DNA of 64,000 nt from Duffyella gerundensis. Lineage in GTDB: Bacteria; Pseudomonadota; Gammaproteobacteria; Enterobacterales; Enterobacteriaceae. Location: contig NZ_LN907827.1 in assembly GCF_001517405.1 (NCBI RefSeq), forward strand, positions 1,928,587 through 1,992,586. The letters are read 5' to 3'. Under the pieces are notes generated by a model. That model did no database searches and was not told the DNA's origin. It worked only from the letters and a program-made list of their open reading frames with translations. The first letter of the stretch is position 1, and each line of letters opens with the position of its first letter. A program made the position numbers and the translations under genes. Shown here piece after piece: positions 50,013 to 60,247 of this stretch.

Positions 50013-51481
50013 AAACAAAGTTCCTTAGTGGTTTGGCTGAGCGACTGAAAACGCTGCCAGTACGTTGAAGCGTGCTCCTCGGGATGAGGCTGCACGGTGT
50101 GCACGGGAAAGTTAGCGGCGATGCAGTGACGCAGCGCCTGAAGATCGGCGAGTTCGCCAAGGGCAATCAGCTGACAGCCGACGTTGCCCAGCGTTGAGGC
50201 CTCTACCGGCCCCGCCTGCACCGCCAGATTGCAGTGGTTGGCACAGAGCTGATTGAGAAAATGGTTCTGGCTACCGCCGCCCACGATGTGCAGCTGGCTA
50301 AAGGGTTTGCCGCGCAGTTGCGTTAGCTGATCCAGCACCTGCCGATAGAGCATGGCGAGGCTGTCAAAAATACAGCGCGCCAGCGCGGCGGTGCTTTGTG
50401 GCACCGGCATTCCCTGTTCGGCGCAGGCATCCTGAATCGCCTGCACCATGCTGACGGGATTGATAAAACGTTCATCATTGGGATTGATCAGGCTGCGACA
50501 GGCGGGCTCAGCTTCAGCGGCGCTCACCAGACCAGTAATATCCGTGACCTGCAGTTCGTCGCAGATACGCTGCAACAGCCACATGCCCATGATATTTTTC
50601 AGCACGCGGTAGCGCCCTTCAATACCGCCTTCGTTGGTCACGTTGGCCGCCAGCGCCGCGGCGCCGGTATGCGCGTACGGGCTTTCAAATCCCATCAGCG
50701 ACCAGGTGCCGGAACTGATCCATGCCGTATCGCTGTGCTCCAGCGGGACGGCCATCACCGCGCTGGCGGTATCGTGGCTGGCTACGGCGATCATCGGCAC
50801 CGCTTTGCCGCTGGCACTCTGCCAGTAACCCACGGTGTTACCCGGCTGGGTCGGCTTTCCGAACCAGCTTTTATTCGCGCCCGCCCACGCCAGCAGCGTC
50901 TCGTCCCACTCACCGCTCTGAATATTCATCAGTTGGGTGGTGGTGGCGTTGGTGTATTCCCAATTCATCTCCCCGGTAAAGCGGTAGTGCAGATAATCGG
51001 GAATCATCAACGCATGGGCGACCCGGACGCACTGCGCCGGTTCGCGCTGGCTGAAGGCGCGCAGCTGCCAAAGGGTGTTAAACGGCAGAAACTGAATGCC
51101 GGTACGCTGCCACAGCGCCTCACGTCCCCACTGCTGCTCCGCCTGCGCCATCACGCCGTGGGTGCGGCCATCACGATACGAGACCGTTTCACCCACCCGC
51201 TCGCCGTGCTGATCGAGCAGCACCACATCCACTCCCCAGGTATCGATACCGATGCTGTCGATATCGATACCCTGCGCATCCAGCCTCGCCAGCCCGGCGC
51301 GAATCTCCTGCTCAAGCGCGTCGAGATCCCAGCAGTCATATTCGCCGCGCATCACCCGCCGGTTGGCAAAGCGATGAATCTCCTGCAGCGCGATCTGCCC
51401 GGTGTCGCGCTGATAACGCGCTAGCATGACCCGTCCACTGGAGGCGCCGAGATCGACAGCTACAACATTGCGTATTGTCAT
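50009..51481 (-). CDS. rhaB: Rhamnulokinase
   Basis: A 490-residue FGGY-family kinase (E. coli RhaB 489) that phosphorylates L-rhamnulose at O-1. [16 protein letters not shown] is the phosphate-1 loop, [15 protein letters not shown] the catalytic region, and [15 protein letters not shown] and [16 protein letters not shown] the phosphate-2 and adenosine motifs. AGGAAAC precedes the ATG at 51481; longer in-frame starts run into the control region. It is the first gene of rhaBADM, divergent from rhaS. Confidence 0.96.
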   Translation of the reverse strand: MTIRNVVAVDLGASSGRVMLARYQRDTGQIALQEIHRFANRRVMRGEYDCWDLDALEQEIRAGLARLDAQGIDIDSIGIDTWGVDVVLLDQHGERVGETVSYRDGRTHGVMAQAEQQWGREALWQRTGIQFLPFNTLWQLRAFSQREPAQCVRVAHALMIPDYLHYRFTGEMNWEYTNATTTQLMNIQSGEWDETLLAWAGANKSWFGKPTQPGNTVGYWQSASGKAVPMIAVASHDTASAVMAVPLEHSDTAWISSGTWSLMGFESPYAHTGAAALAANVTNEGGIEGRYRVLKNIMGMWLLQRICDELQVTDITGLVSAAEAEPACRSLINPNDERFINPVSMVQAIQDACAEQGMPVPQSTAALARCIFDSLAMLYRQVLDQLTQLRGKPFSQLHIVGGGSQNHFLNQLCANHCNLAVQAGPVEASTLGNVGCQLIALGELADLQALRHCIAANFPVHTVQPHPEEHASTYWQRFQSLSQTTKELCL

Positions 51482-51536
51482 GGCTTTAGTTTCCTGATGT
51501 TCCAATGCCATCAGTCTACGTTTCAGCCGTGCGGCC

Positions 51537-51578
51537 ACCTTGCCCGCAGTGCCAGAGCCTGTAACGCGTTGGCAAGGT
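51537..51578 (-). promoter_or_regulatory. Candidate RhaS operator of the rhaBADM promoter
   Basis: ACCTTGCC (51537-51544) and GGCAAGGT (51571-51578) form a perfect inverted repeat with centres 34 bp apart. This fits the 17-bp half-sites with about 16 bp between known for RhaS at E. coli rhaBAD. It lies about 55-97 bp upstream of the rhaB start. Assignment is by spacing and place, not by a verified consensus. Confidence 0.6.
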
Positions 51579-51590
51579 TACAAAGAAGCA

Positions 51591-51606
51591 TGCGTAGCAG
51601 CTCACA
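51591..51606. promoter_or_regulatory. Candidate CRP site of the rha control region
   Basis: TGCGT-AGCAGC-TCACA keeps a perfect right half and three of five bases in the left. It lies next to the candidate RhaS operator, between rhaB and rhaS, where E. coli also has a CRP site. Confidence 0.5.
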
Positions 51607-51663
51607 AAATAAGGTTTCAGCCCTCTGTGATGCTGCCCGCATTTCTGACACTTTTAAGCGCTT

Positions 51664-51712
51664 TCTTGAAGTTTTTGCCTGAATACGCGCTTAGCTTGTT
51701 CAAAATTCAAGG
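51664..51712 (+). promoter_or_regulatory. Candidate RhaR operator of the rhaSR promoter
   Basis: TCTTGAAGTTTTTG (from 51664) and TTGTTCAAAATTCAAGG (51696-51712) form an inverted pair with CTTGAA/TTCAAG outer cores. The layout and the tail AAAATTCAAGGTAAG resemble the E. coli rhaSR operator (recalled as AAAATTTAAGGTAAG), about 50-100 bp before rhaS. Confidence 0.65.
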
Positions 51713-51764
51713 TAAGTTCTCTGGTCGCGTAATAGGCTGCAGAATTGTTAAAGGAGGATCAATG

Positions 51765-52589
51765 ATGACCATATTGCACAGCGCAGACTTTTTCGCCGAC
51801 GGTGATTTTCCCATCACCATCGAGCCACGGGCACCGCAGGATGCGTTTCCCGAGCATCATCACGACTTCCACGAGATCGTGCTGGTGGAGCAAGGCGCGG
51901 GCATTCACGTGTTTAATGGTCAGCCGCAGAGCCTGTGCGGCGGCTGCGTCTGTTTTGTGCGCGATCACGATCGCCATCTCTATGAGCAGACCGAAAATCT
52001 CTATCTGACCAACGTGCTCTACCGCAGCCCCGACGCGTTTCGTTTTCTCAACGGATTGCAGGATCTGCTGCCGCAGGAGCAGGATGGCCGTTACCCTTCG
52101 CACTGGCGCATTGGCAACCGCGTGATGAGCCAGGCGTGCCAGCTGGTGGCGCAAATGACGCCGCTGACGCTGAGCTATTCGCTGGAGAAGCAGGCGCAGC
52201 AGGAGCTGTTGTTTTTGCAGCTGCTACTGCTGCTGCGCCAGGGCCGCCATGATGAGCAGAGCAGCGATCAGGAAGCGCGGCTGCATCGCCTGCTCGACTG
52301 GCTGAACGATCACTACAGCGAAGAGATTGACTGGGAGGCGTTAGCGGATCGTTTCTCGCTGTCGCTGCGCACCTTGCATCGCCAGATGAAACAGCAAACC
52401 GGCATTACGCCACAGCGTTACCTCAACCGGTTGCGGCTGCTGCAGGCGCGTCATCTGTTGCGTCACAGCGAGGCGCGCATCACTGATATCGCCTTCCAGT
52501 GCGGTTTTGGCGACAGTAACCACTTTTCCACCCTGTTCAAACGCGAGTTTGGCTGCGCGCCCCGCGCTGAGCGGCAACATATGCTGTAA
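51765..52589 (+). CDS. rhaS: L-rhamnose-responsive activator RhaS
   Basis: A 274-residue AraC-family activator of rhaBADM and rhaT. The N-terminal cupin has [20 protein letters not shown] and [16 protein letters not shown]. The C-terminal helix-turn-helix pair is [20 protein letters not shown] and [20 protein letters not shown]. Two ATGs stand in tandem (51762, 51765); AAGGAGG is four and seven bases away, and the second also gives the conserved MTILHS start. RhaR is encoded 12 bp downstream. Confidence 0.95.
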   Translation: MTILHSADFFADGDFPITIEPRAPQDAFPEHHHDFHEIVLVEQGAGIHVFNGQPQSLCGGCVCFVRDHDRHLYEQTENLYLTNVLYRSPDAFRFLNGLQDLLPQEQDGRYPSHWRIGNRVMSQACQLVAQMTPLTLSYSLEKQAQQELLFLQLLLLLRQGRHDEQSSDQEARLHRLLDWLNDHYSEEIDWEALADRFSLSLRTLHRQMKQQTGITPQRYLNRLRLLQARHLLRHSEARITDIAFQCGFGDSNHFSTLFKREFGCAPRAERQHML

Positions 52590-52601
52590 CCGGAGCGCCC
52601 G

Positions 52602-53471
52602 ATGCCGTTGATCCTGTCACGCGATGACTACTTTCCTTCGCCCGCCATGCCGGTTGCGGTGGCTGAACGCATGCCGCAGCCCTCATTTCCGCCGCATCAG
52701 CACGCCTTTGAGGAGATTGTGATTGTCTGGCGTGGTAATGGCCTGCACGTGCTGAACGATCGGCCATGGCTGATCACCTGCGGCGATATTTTTTATCTGC
52801 GTGAAGGCGACTGCCACAGCTACGATTCGGTTAATGATCTGGTGCTGGATAATATTCTGTTCTGCCCGGATCGCTTTACGCTGGGCTTTGATTGGAATGA
52901 GCTGCTGCCACCGCGTGACCTGGATCAATCAGCATCATGGCGGCTGACCACCCGCGGCATGGCATTAGCGCGCGGCGTGCTGGTTCAGCTGGAGCGCGAG
53001 AGCCGCAAAACCGATCGGCTTTCGGTGCAGCTGGCTGAAGCGCTGTTTCTGCAGCTGGCGTTGATTCTGCGTCGTCACCGCTATGTTGCGGATGGCAGCC
53101 GGGCCTTGCCGGAAGGTGAACAGCTGGATCTGCTGGTAGCGGCGATTCAGGGACACGGCAGTCGACCTTTTGACCTGACGCTGTTCTGCCAGCAGAACCG
53201 CCTCAGTGAGCGCGGTCTGAAGCAGCTGTTTCGCCAGCAAACCGGCATGAGCATTGGCCATTACATTCGTCAGCTGCAACTCTGCCAGGCGAAATATCTG
53301 TTGCGCACCAGCAGCTGTTTGATTGGCGAAGTGGCCGCGCGCTGCGGTTTTGATGACAGTAACTATTTCTCCGTGGTGTTTACCCGCGAAACCGGCCTGA
53401 CACCCAGCGCCTGGCGGCAACGCTTTCATCCTGCCAGTAGCGCCATCATCAGCGAGGCGGGCGCGCCCTGA
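52602..53471 (+). CDS. rhaR: L-rhamnose-responsive activator RhaR
   Basis: A 289-residue AraC-family activator that drives rhaSR in response to L-rhamnose. Cupin segments are [20 protein letters not shown] and [31 protein letters not shown] is characteristic of RhaR. The DNA-binding domain has [20 protein letters not shown] and [20 protein letters not shown]. It follows rhaS in one operon and its 3' end faces rhaT, which is convergent. Confidence 0.95.
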   Translation: MPLILSRDDYFPSPAMPVAVAERMPQPSFPPHQHAFEEIVIVWRGNGLHVLNDRPWLITCGDIFYLREGDCHSYDSVNDLVLDNILFCPDRFTLGFDWNELLPPRDLDQSASWRLTTRGMALARGVLVQLERESRKTDRLSVQLAEALFLQLALILRRHRYVADGSRALPEGEQLDLLVAAIQGHGSRPFDLTLFCQQNRLSERGLKQLFRQQTGMSIGHYIRQLQLCQAKYLLRTSSCLIGEVAARCGFDDSNYFSVVFTRETGLTPSAWRQRFHPASSAIISEAGAP

Positions 53472-53488
53472 CGCGCACCGCCGTTGCA

Positions 53489-54523
53489 TTACGCTGCCAG
53501 ACCCAGCCCAACGATATTGGCCGCAATAATAATCACTACACATCCCAGCGACAGCACGCCAACCGGACGACGGCCCGCCGATTTCCACTCTTTCAGCAAC
53601 AGCCCAACCAGGCCACCGCAGAGCACGTACAGGCTCATGTGCAGCATCCAGCTGACAAAGTCATACTGCGGTGGAATTTTTGCATGGCCCCAGGCGTAAA
53701 AGAAAAACTGCAGATACCACATCAGGCCGCCCAGCGTGGCAAACAGCACGTTAGCGATCAGCAGCGGTTTTGCCACTGAGAAATCAGCCTTCACCGACAG
53801 CGATGATTTAGTGGCCAGACGGATAAAGCAGTAGCCGAGGTTGACGATCGCCCCACCGCCCATGATCACCACATAACTTGGCAACGCGACATACAGTGGG
53901 TCGATACCCAACTGTGCTGCAGCGTTATGCATCGGCTTCGCCGCATCCATGGCAAAGGACATGCCGGCTGAGAAAAAGCCGCACATCACCGCCAGCACCA
54001 GCCCTTTCTTCAGATTAAACTCTTCGGCGTTGATGCCCAGCGCCCGCTCTTTCAGCAGACCGGCGCGCGACACAATGGCCACGCCGATCACCGCCACAAA
54101 TACGCCGAGCAGCGTCATCCGGCCGCCGGTGGAGGCAAACAGCTCCATAAAGCGCCCCTGCAGCAGCGGCGTCATCAGCGTGCCGACCACCAGCGTCACG
54201 CCGATTGCGATACCGATGCCCATCGACATGCCAAGATAGCGCATGGTCAAACCATAATTGATGTTGCCAATGCCCCACATGGCGCCGAACAGAAACACCG
54301 GCAGCAGCTGCGACAGGCTAAAGGAGGCGTAGTAAGCCCAAAAGTTTGGCAACAGCACCGCGCTCACCGCCCACGGCAGAATCAGCCAGGAGGTAATGCC
54401 GCCCACCGACCACATGGTTTCCCACGACCATCTTTTTACCTGTTTGAAAGGGGCATAAAAGCAGGCGGCACTAGCGGCCCCCACCAGATGCCAGCAGATT
54501 CCGGCGATAATGGCACTGTTCAT
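53489..54523 (-). CDS. rhaT: L-rhamnose/proton symporter
   Basis: A 344-residue, 10-helix inner membrane transporter identical in size to E. coli RhaT. Recognised blocks are [80 protein letters not shown] and [20 protein letters not shown]. It imports L-rhamnose and L-lyxose with protons. It is divergent from aldA; the 381-bp region between may bind RhaS. Confidence 0.96.
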   Translation of the reverse strand: MNSAIIAGICWHLVGAASAACFYAPFKQVKRWSWETMWSVGGITSWLILPWAVSAVLLPNFWAYYASFSLSQLLPVFLFGAMWGIGNINYGLTMRYLGMSMGIGIAIGVTLVVGTLMTPLLQGRFMELFASTGGRMTLLGVFVAVIGVAIVSRAGLLKERALGINAEEFNLKKGLVLAVMCGFFSAGMSFAMDAAKPMHNAAAQLGIDPLYVALPSYVVIMGGGAIVNLGYCFIRLATKSSLSVKADFSVAKPLLIANVLFATLGGLMWYLQFFFYAWGHAKIPPQYDFVSWMLHMSLYVLCGGLVGLLLKEWKSAGRRPVGVLSLGCVVIIIAANIVGLGLAA

Positions 54524-54904
54524 TGTTATTCCTTCGTAAGGTTAAGGCCAACGGGATGCCGGGCCCCTGCCCGGATACGAAGGAGTGTACGGCGAGCCCG
54601 ATCCTGGCCTCCTTTGAGTGGCTGCCTGCAACCGCAGCGCTCTGGCAATATTCAGGGGGTGCCACAGACCGCGATCACAAAACTGTTTTTCTCCTCTTTT
54701 TGGCCCGCATGCAGCCTAAACGCATTATTTTCAAGGATTTTTGTAATTTTGTTGCCTTCGGCTGCTCATTATTGCCATTGCTGCCATTAAGGCGTCAAAG
54801 CTGGCACTCAGAAAAAGGTGTTTCAGGCTGGAGTAAGCGAACTTCCCCGGTAGTTACTACTTCACCTCAGCCTTATAACATCCTGTTTTACGGAGAACGC
54901 TAAC
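54524..54904. promoter_or_regulatory. Shared control region of rhaT and aldA
   Basis: No gene is visible. A GC-rich stem CCGGGC/GCCCGG lies near 54558-54575. An AT-rich patch at 54727-54760 contains TTTTCAAGGATTTTTG, sharing TTCAAGG with the candidate RhaR/RhaS site at 51705-51711. Co-control of rhaT and aldA by RhaS is plausible but unproven. Confidence 0.4.
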
Positions 54905-56344
54905 ATGGCAACAATTCAGAAAAATATGTACATCAACGGTGAGTTCACCGAACACCGCAGCGGCAAATGGATTGACGTAATTAATCCCGCCACCGAACAG
55001 CTAATTGCTCAGGTACCGGAAGGCAGCAAAGAGGATGTGCAGCGCGCGATTGATGCCGCTGAACAGGCCCAGGAGGCATGGGAAGCGTTGCCTGCCGTTC
55101 AGCGTGGCGTCTGGCTGCATAAAATCGCCGACGGTATCCGTCAGCGTGAGGCAGAACTCACCGCCACCATTGTCGCCGAAGGCGGCAAAACGCAGGGGTT
55201 AGCGCAAACCGAAGTGCTGTTTACCGCCGATTATCTCGACTACATGGCCGAGTGGGCGCGGCGCTATGAGGGCGAAATCGTCAACAGCGATCGTCCCAAC
55301 GAAAACATTTTTGTGTTTAAGAAAGCGATTGGCGTCACCACCGGTATTCTGCCGTGGAACTTCCCATTCTTCCTGATCGCCCGTAAAGCAGCGCCAGCGC
55401 TGATTACCGGCAATACCATCGTGATCAAACCGAGCGAGGTCACGCCGCTGAACGCGGTAATTTTTGCTGAAATCATCGACGCGATTGGCCTGCCCGCGGG
55501 CGTGTTGAATATCGTCTTTGGTTACGGCCCGGTGGTTGGCCAGGAGCTGGCAGCCAACCCGAAAGTGGGCATGGTTAGCCTCACCGGCAGCGTTAACGCA
55601 GGTATTGCCACGATGGAAGCGGCGGCGAAGAATGTCACCAAGGTGTCGCTGGAATTAGGCGGCAAGGCCCCGGCCATTGTGATGAACGATGCTGATATCG
55701 ATCTGGCGGTAAAGGCCATTGTGGCATCGCGCATGATCAACAGTGGACAGGTCTGTAACTGCGTTGAGCGCCTCTATGTTCAGGAGGGCATCTACGATAC
55801 GTTGATGGCGCGCCTGACCGAGGCGTTTCGCGCAGTAACTTTTGGCGATCCGGCGCAGCAACAGCAGCTGGATATGGGGCCGCTGATCAATGCCGCCGCC
55901 CTTGAGCGCGTTGAGCAAAAAGTTGCTGAGGCGGTAGCCGACGGGGCGCAGGTGGTGCTGGGCGGTCAGCGTGCAGGCAGCACCGGCTATTTCTTCCAGC
56001 CAACGCTGCTCAGCCACGTTCGTCAGGAGATGGCGATCATGCACGAGGAGATTTTTGGGCCGGTGCTGCCGGTGACCACCTTCAAAACGCTGGATCAGGC
56101 GATCGCCTGGGCCAACGACTGTGAATATGGTTTGACCTCATCGATCTATACCCGCGATCTGAATACCGCCATGACCGCGCTGCGCAAGCTGAAGTTCGGT
56201 GAAACCTACGTCAACCGCGAGAACTTTGAGGCGATGCAGGGGTTCCACGCTGGCTGGCGTAAGTCAGGCATTGGCGGCGCCGATGGCCGTCACGGGCTGG
56301 AAGAGTATCTGCAAACCCACGTTGCCTATCTGCAGTTCAGCTAA
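54905..56344 (+). CDS. aldA: Lactaldehyde/aldehyde dehydrogenase A
   Basis: A 479-residue NAD-dependent aldehyde dehydrogenase (same length as E. coli AldA) that oxidises L-lactaldehyde to L-lactate. IGVTTGILPWNFPFFLIARK binds the cofactor, VSLELGGKAPAIVMNDADID contains the general base Glu, NSGQVCNCVERLYV the catalytic Cys, and MHEEIFGPVLPVTTF closes the site. Beside the rha genes it completes the aerobic path from rhamnose to lactate. CGGAGAA precedes the ATG. Confidence 0.95.
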   Translation: MATIQKNMYINGEFTEHRSGKWIDVINPATEQLIAQVPEGSKEDVQRAIDAAEQAQEAWEALPAVQRGVWLHKIADGIRQREAELTATIVAEGGKTQGLAQTEVLFTADYLDYMAEWARRYEGEIVNSDRPNENIFVFKKAIGVTTGILPWNFPFFLIARKAAPALITGNTIVIKPSEVTPLNAVIFAEIIDAIGLPAGVLNIVFGYGPVVGQELAANPKVGMVSLTGSVNAGIATMEAAAKNVTKVSLELGGKAPAIVMNDADIDLAVKAIVASRMINSGQVCNCVERLYVQEGIYDTLMARLTEAFRAVTFGDPAQQQQLDMGPLINAAALERVEQKVAEAVADGAQVVLGGQRAGSTGYFFQPTLLSHVRQEMAIMHEEIFGPVLPVTTFKTLDQAIAWANDCEYGLTSSIYTRDLNTAMTALRKLKFGETYVNRENFEAMQGFHAGWRKSGIGGADGRHGLEEYLQTHVAYLQFS

Positions 56345-56352
56345 CCTTTCCC

Positions 56353-56379
56353 AACCCGCCAGCATCACGCTGGCGGGTT
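56353..56379. terminator. Strong hairpin between aldA and the MHS transporter gene
   Basis: AACCCGCCAGC and GCTGGCGGGTT form a perfect 11-base-pair stem with an ATCAC loop. There is no long T run, but the position between convergent stops six bases from the second gene supports bidirectional termination. Confidence 0.7.
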
Positions 56380-56384
56380 ACGGC

Positions 56385-57653
56385 TTATGCCATGCGTTGG
56401 CGGCTGCGGAACAGCGCGACGCCACTCAATACCGCGACCATCATCAAATAGTAGCCCGGTGCCAGGCTGGTACCGGTTGCGCTGATCAACAGGGTACAAA
56501 TCAGCGGCGCGAAGCCACCAAACACGGTGACCGCAACGTTATAACTGATCGCCATGCCGCTGGCGCGCGTATGAATCGGAAACAGATCGGCCATGACCGA
56601 AGGTACGGTAGAGAAATAGACCGATTTGAGCAGTGCCAGCCAGCCCACCATCAGCATCAGGGTCAGCGGCGTGGTGTGATTTACCACCATCGCAAAGGCG
56701 GGATAGATGGTCAGAATCAACAGCCCGAGCGCGCCCCACATCAGCGGCGCACGACCAATTTTCTCAGCCCACAGCCCCATCAACGGCGTCACCACGGTTA
56801 AGATAATCCCCGCCAGCAGGGTGGCAGAAAAGGCCGCGGAGCTGGAGAGGTGCAAATTTTTGGTGGCGTAGGTTGGCACATAGTTCAGCATGTAGTTAAT
56901 GGCGGTAGAGACCACCATCAGCCCGATGGCCAGCAGCATCAGCTCTTTTTGCTGCCCGATCAGCGTTTTCAGCGGCGCGGCGCTTTTCTCCGCCTTTTTA
57001 AAGCTGGCGGGCTCCTGCACATGCCGACGAATATAGAGGCCCACCGGCCCAATCAGCAGGCCGAAGGCAAAGGGAATGCGCCAGCCCCACTGCTGAATAT
57101 CCGCCTCACTTAACAGCTGCGTCAGACCCAGTCCAAACGCCGAGGCCATCAGCGTGCTGGCGCCCTGGGTGGCAAACTGCCAGCTGGCAATAAAGGCTTT
57201 GCGTTCCGGAAAGTGCTCCACCAGAAAGGCAGTGGAGCTGCCAAATTCGCCCCCGGCTGAAAAGCCCTGAATCAGGCGCGCCAGCAGAATCAGCAACGGT
57301 GCTGCCAGCCCAATCGTGGCATAGCCAGGCATAAAGGTGATCATTGCGCCGCCCAGCATCATCAAACTGAGCGAAAGCAGCAGCGCATTTTTGCGCCCGG
57401 CGCGATCGGCGTAAGCGCCGAGCACGATGGCACCCAGCGGCCGAATCAAAAACGACACGCCAAAGCTGCCAAAGGTCAGCAGCATCGAAACCGAAGCATC
57501 GGCGGTGGGAAAAAAGGCGTGAGCGATATAGCTGGCAAAAAAGCCGTAAACCGCAATATCAAACCACTCCAGCGCGTTGCCAATGCAGGTGGCAAACAGC
57601 GTTTTGTGCAGATTGGGCTTCATCTGCGTTTCACTGGCAACCAGGCTGCTCAT
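56385..57653 (-). CDS. MHS-family MFS transporter (metabolite:H+ symporter)
   Basis: A 422-residue, 12-helix carrier of the ShiA/ProP/KgtP group: ATCIGNALEWFDIAVYGFFA at helix 1 is the subfamily signature, then GAIVLGAYADRAGRKNALLL and GFSAGGEFGSSTAFLVEHFP. Substrates of the group are small carboxylates, betaines or peptide-like compounds. The ATG at 57653 has GGAGG upstream and overlaps the M20 peptidase stop by four bases (ATGA), so the two are one operon. Import of a peptide or acyl-amino acid for that enzyme is likely. Confidence 0.9.
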   Translation of the reverse strand: MSSLVASETQMKPNLHKTLFATCIGNALEWFDIAVYGFFASYIAHAFFPTADASVSMLLTFGSFGVSFLIRPLGAIVLGAYADRAGRKNALLLSLSLMMLGGAMITFMPGYATIGLAAPLLILLARLIQGFSAGGEFGSSTAFLVEHFPERKAFIASWQFATQGASTLMASAFGLGLTQLLSEADIQQWGWRIPFAFGLLIGPVGLYIRRHVQEPASFKKAEKSAAPLKTLIGQQKELMLLAIGLMVVSTAINYMLNYVPTYATKNLHLSSSAAFSATLLAGIILTVVTPLMGLWAEKIGRAPLMWGALGLLILTIYPAFAMVVNHTTPLTLMLMVGWLALLKSVYFSTVPSVMADLFPIHTRASGMAISYNVAVTVFGGFAPLICTLLISATGTSLAPGYYLMMVAVLSGVALFRSRQRMA

Positions 57654-59074
57654 TTTGCCTCCGGCGTGCGATGGGCACGATGACGGGCGACAATCGCATT
57701 GCCCTGCTCGCCCAGCTGCCACAGCAGCCGGGTCATGATCAGCAGGCCTTCGCGGGCGATCGATTTCAGCATGTGTTCATTGACGCCGTGCTGGCCGCAG
57801 GCGGGATAGGAGTGCGGGATCCACAGCGTCGGCAGACCGAGGATATCAGCGAACACATCATTGGGCAGCGAGCCGCCGAGGTTGGGCAACAGCGCCGGTT
57901 TTTTGCCGCTGCTCTCTGCCATGATCGCCAGCGTCCAGTCCACCAACGGGTCAGTGGGATCGAGGCGCGTGGCCGGTGAACCGCGCAGAAAAGTCACCTC
58001 AACCTGCGGAAAACCGTGCGCCACCAGATGCGCCTGCAAATGACTGACCAGATTTTGCCAGTCGGTGCCGACCACAAACCGCAGCTGGCACACCGCCGTT
58101 GCCGTGGGCGGAATGGCGTTCATTGGTCGTTGCGGGTTGCCGGCGACCATGGACAGCACCTCCAGCGTGTTGGCCGCATAGAGTCGCTCGCTCTGGCTGA
58201 GCCCCGCTTCTCCCCAGGTTATATCGGTTTGCGGATCGCCAGGATTTCCGGCCACAATAATGTCACTCAGGATATCGCGCACCGCCGCGCTCACCGACGG
58301 CGCCTTGAGCGCCGTTACCTGCAGTTGTCCCTGCTGATTAACCAGCGAAGCGATAGCGTTAGCCAGTTGAGTGGCAGGATTACTCAGCAGGCCACCCCAG
58401 TTGCCCGAATGACAGGCGTTATCCCGCGCGTTGATGCTCAGCTGGAAATTGACGCAGCCGCGCGAGCCTAAAAACAGCGTGGGTCGTTCGGCATTCACGC
58501 GCGGGCCGTCAGAGGCGATGAACAGATCGGCCTGCAGCAGCTCGCCATGCTGCTGACACAGCGCTGCCAGGCCTGGTGAGCTGATCTCTTCGCCCATCTC
58601 GAACAGCAAGGTGCAGTTAAAACCCAGATGGCCGCCGCGCGCATGAAAAATCTGCTGCAGCGCGGCGATGTTTACGCTGTGCTGCCCTTTGTTATCGGCG
58701 CTGCCCCGGCCATACCAGCGATCGCCCTCTTCGCTAAGCTGCCATGGCGTCAGGCCGCTGCGCCAGTTCTCATCGTCGCCAAACACCACGTCGCCGTGGC
58801 CGTAACAGAGCATCGTCGGCAATGCATCATTCTCACGGCGTCGCGCCACCAGAAACGGGCAGTGCGCTGCCTCAGCATTCTCCAGCCAGTGCAGCGTAAA
58901 GCCCATTTCCACCAGCGACGGCGCAATCTCCTGATGCAGATAGGCGCGCAGTTGCGCCTGACGATCGCTGCGCTGGCTTTCGGTTGCCATCGCCACCCGA
59001 CGCGCCAGCACTTCACGAAATTCACCCCGGTCAAACCAGGCGGCAGCCTGTTCACTTACCTGTTCTGCTGTCAT
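57650..59074 (-). CDS. M20 family metallopeptidase (dipeptidase/carboxypeptidase-like)
   Basis: A 474-residue cytoplasmic zinc peptidase of the CPG2/carnosinase-like branch. MLCYGHGDVVFGDDENW holds the first zinc His and Asp, GRGSADNKGQHSVNI the bridging Asp, LFEMGEEISSPGLA the catalytic Glu-Glu, and HSYPACGQHGVNEHML the last His. It hydrolyses a dipeptide or N-acyl amino acid. It leads a two-gene operon with the MHS carrier, divergent from a LysR regulator that probably controls it. Confidence 0.9.
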   Translation of the reverse strand: MTAEQVSEQAAAWFDRGEFREVLARRVAMATESQRSDRQAQLRAYLHQEIAPSLVEMGFTLHWLENAEAAHCPFLVARRRENDALPTMLCYGHGDVVFGDDENWRSGLTPWQLSEEGDRWYGRGSADNKGQHSVNIAALQQIFHARGGHLGFNCTLLFEMGEEISSPGLAALCQQHGELLQADLFIASDGPRVNAERPTLFLGSRGCVNFQLSINARDNACHSGNWGGLLSNPATQLANAIASLVNQQGQLQVTALKAPSVSAAVRDILSDIIVAGNPGDPQTDITWGEAGLSQSERLYAANTLEVLSMVAGNPQRPMNAIPPTATAVCQLRFVVGTDWQNLVSHLQAHLVAHGFPQVEVTFLRGSPATRLDPTDPLVDWTLAIMAESSGKKPALLPNLGGSLPNDVFADILGLPTLWIPHSYPACGQHGVNEHMLKSIAREGLLIMTRLLWQLGEQGNAIVARHRAHRTPEAK

Positions 59075-59224
59075 TGGCTCTCTTCCTGCACGCTGTGAAT
59101 GGTTTCACTCCATCTAAGCCAATTAATCGCTTTGCCACAATTATCAAATAAACAAACAAGCGTTGCTTTAAAAGCAAAGGTATAGTGCCCTGTTTCAAGG
59201 CATGCACCATCGGGGGGCAACATC

Positions 59225-60145
59225 ATGCTCAGTACGGAGATTCGTTATTTTCTTGCCGTCGCCAGCACCGGCTCGCTCAGCGCCGCCAGCCAGCAACTTT
59301 ATGTGGCGGTTTCGGCCATCAGCCGCCAGATTCAGCGGCTTGAGCAGCAGGTTGGCGCGCCGCTGTTTGAACGTCATCCGCGCGGCATGATTCTGAATGA
59401 GGCGGGTGAGATTTTTGCCCATCACGTCCGCAGGAACATGCTGGAGATGGAGCTGGCAGTGGCGGAAATCAAAGGGTTAAATGCGGTACGCCGCGCCCTG
59501 ATTCGCATCGCCTGCACCGATGGCATGGCGTTTGATCTGCTGCCGACGCTGATGGCGCGCTTTCGTCTGCAAAATCCCGCGGTCACCTTCAGCCTGCAGA
59601 TTGCCAGCAGCAGCACGGTGGCAGGGCTGATTCGCGAAGGTGAATGCGACGTGGCGTTTCAGTTCAGCCTGCAACCGGAGCGTGCCGTTGACGTGGTGGC
59701 CAGCTGGCCCGCCCCGGTGTTGCTGGCGATGCAGCAACAGCATCCGCTGGCCGGTGCGGCAATCGGCCTTGCCGACCTCAGCCATTATCCGGTGGCCCTG
59801 CCGCAGCAAGGATCGACGGTGCGCCAGCTGTTTGACCTGACCTGCCATATGAACGGTATTTTTATCGAGCCGGTGCTGACCTGCGACAGTTTTGCCACGC
59901 TGTGGCACTTCCTGCTCAACACGCCCGGCGCACTGACGCTGTGCAGCCAGTTCACCGTGCTTTACCAGACCGACAGGCTGGCGCTGAAATCGATTGGTAT
60001 TAACCAGCTCAGCCAGCGAACCTTGCAGGTGCAGACGCCGACAGGCCGCCGCCGCAGCGCAGCGCTGGCGCTGTGGATTGATTTTGTCTGCGAAGAGATC
60101 ACCCGACAAAATCAGCGTGTCCAGCCGATGTGGCAGGATGCATGA
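59225..60145 (+). CDS. LysR-family regulator divergent from the peptidase operon
   Basis: A 306-residue LysR protein: IRYFLAVASTGSLSAASQQL, ISRQIQRLEQQVGAPLFERH and NEAGEIFAHHV form the DNA-binding domain, then an effector domain with ECDVAFQFSLQPERAVDVV. GGGGGC precedes the ATG. The 150-bp region shared with the M20 peptidase gene is the expected operator region; its ligand is probably the substrate or product of that enzyme (inference). Confidence 0.9.
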   Translation: MLSTEIRYFLAVASTGSLSAASQQLYVAVSAISRQIQRLEQQVGAPLFERHPRGMILNEAGEIFAHHVRRNMLEMELAVAEIKGLNAVRRALIRIACTDGMAFDLLPTLMARFRLQNPAVTFSLQIASSSTVAGLIREGECDVAFQFSLQPERAVDVVASWPAPVLLAMQQQHPLAGAAIGLADLSHYPVALPQQGSTVRQLFDLTCHMNGIFIEPVLTCDSFATLWHFLLNTPGALTLCSQFTVLYQTDRLALKSIGINQLSQRTLQVQTPTGRRRSAALALWIDFVCEEITRQNQRVQPMWQDA

Positions 60146-60165
60146 TGACGTGGCGTAAACGATAA

Positions 60166-60191
60166 ACGGCCCGCCGGAAGCGACGGGCCGT
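60166..60191. terminator. Hairpin between the LysR and dppA-like genes
   Basis: ACGGCCCG (60166-60173) and CGGGCCGT (60184-60191) pair across a ten-base loop. It lacks a T run but lies between convergent genes. Confidence 0.5.
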
Positions 60192-60247
60192 GAGGAGACT
60201 TAACGTGACGTTGTCACGTATAAATCACTCACAAAACAGCGTGATGC

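Noticed and set aside
54524..54904. tRNA or small RNA between rhaT and aldA
   Set aside because: No cloverleaf or terminator-ended hairpin was found; the GC-rich stem is short and the rest is AT-rich promoter-like sequence.
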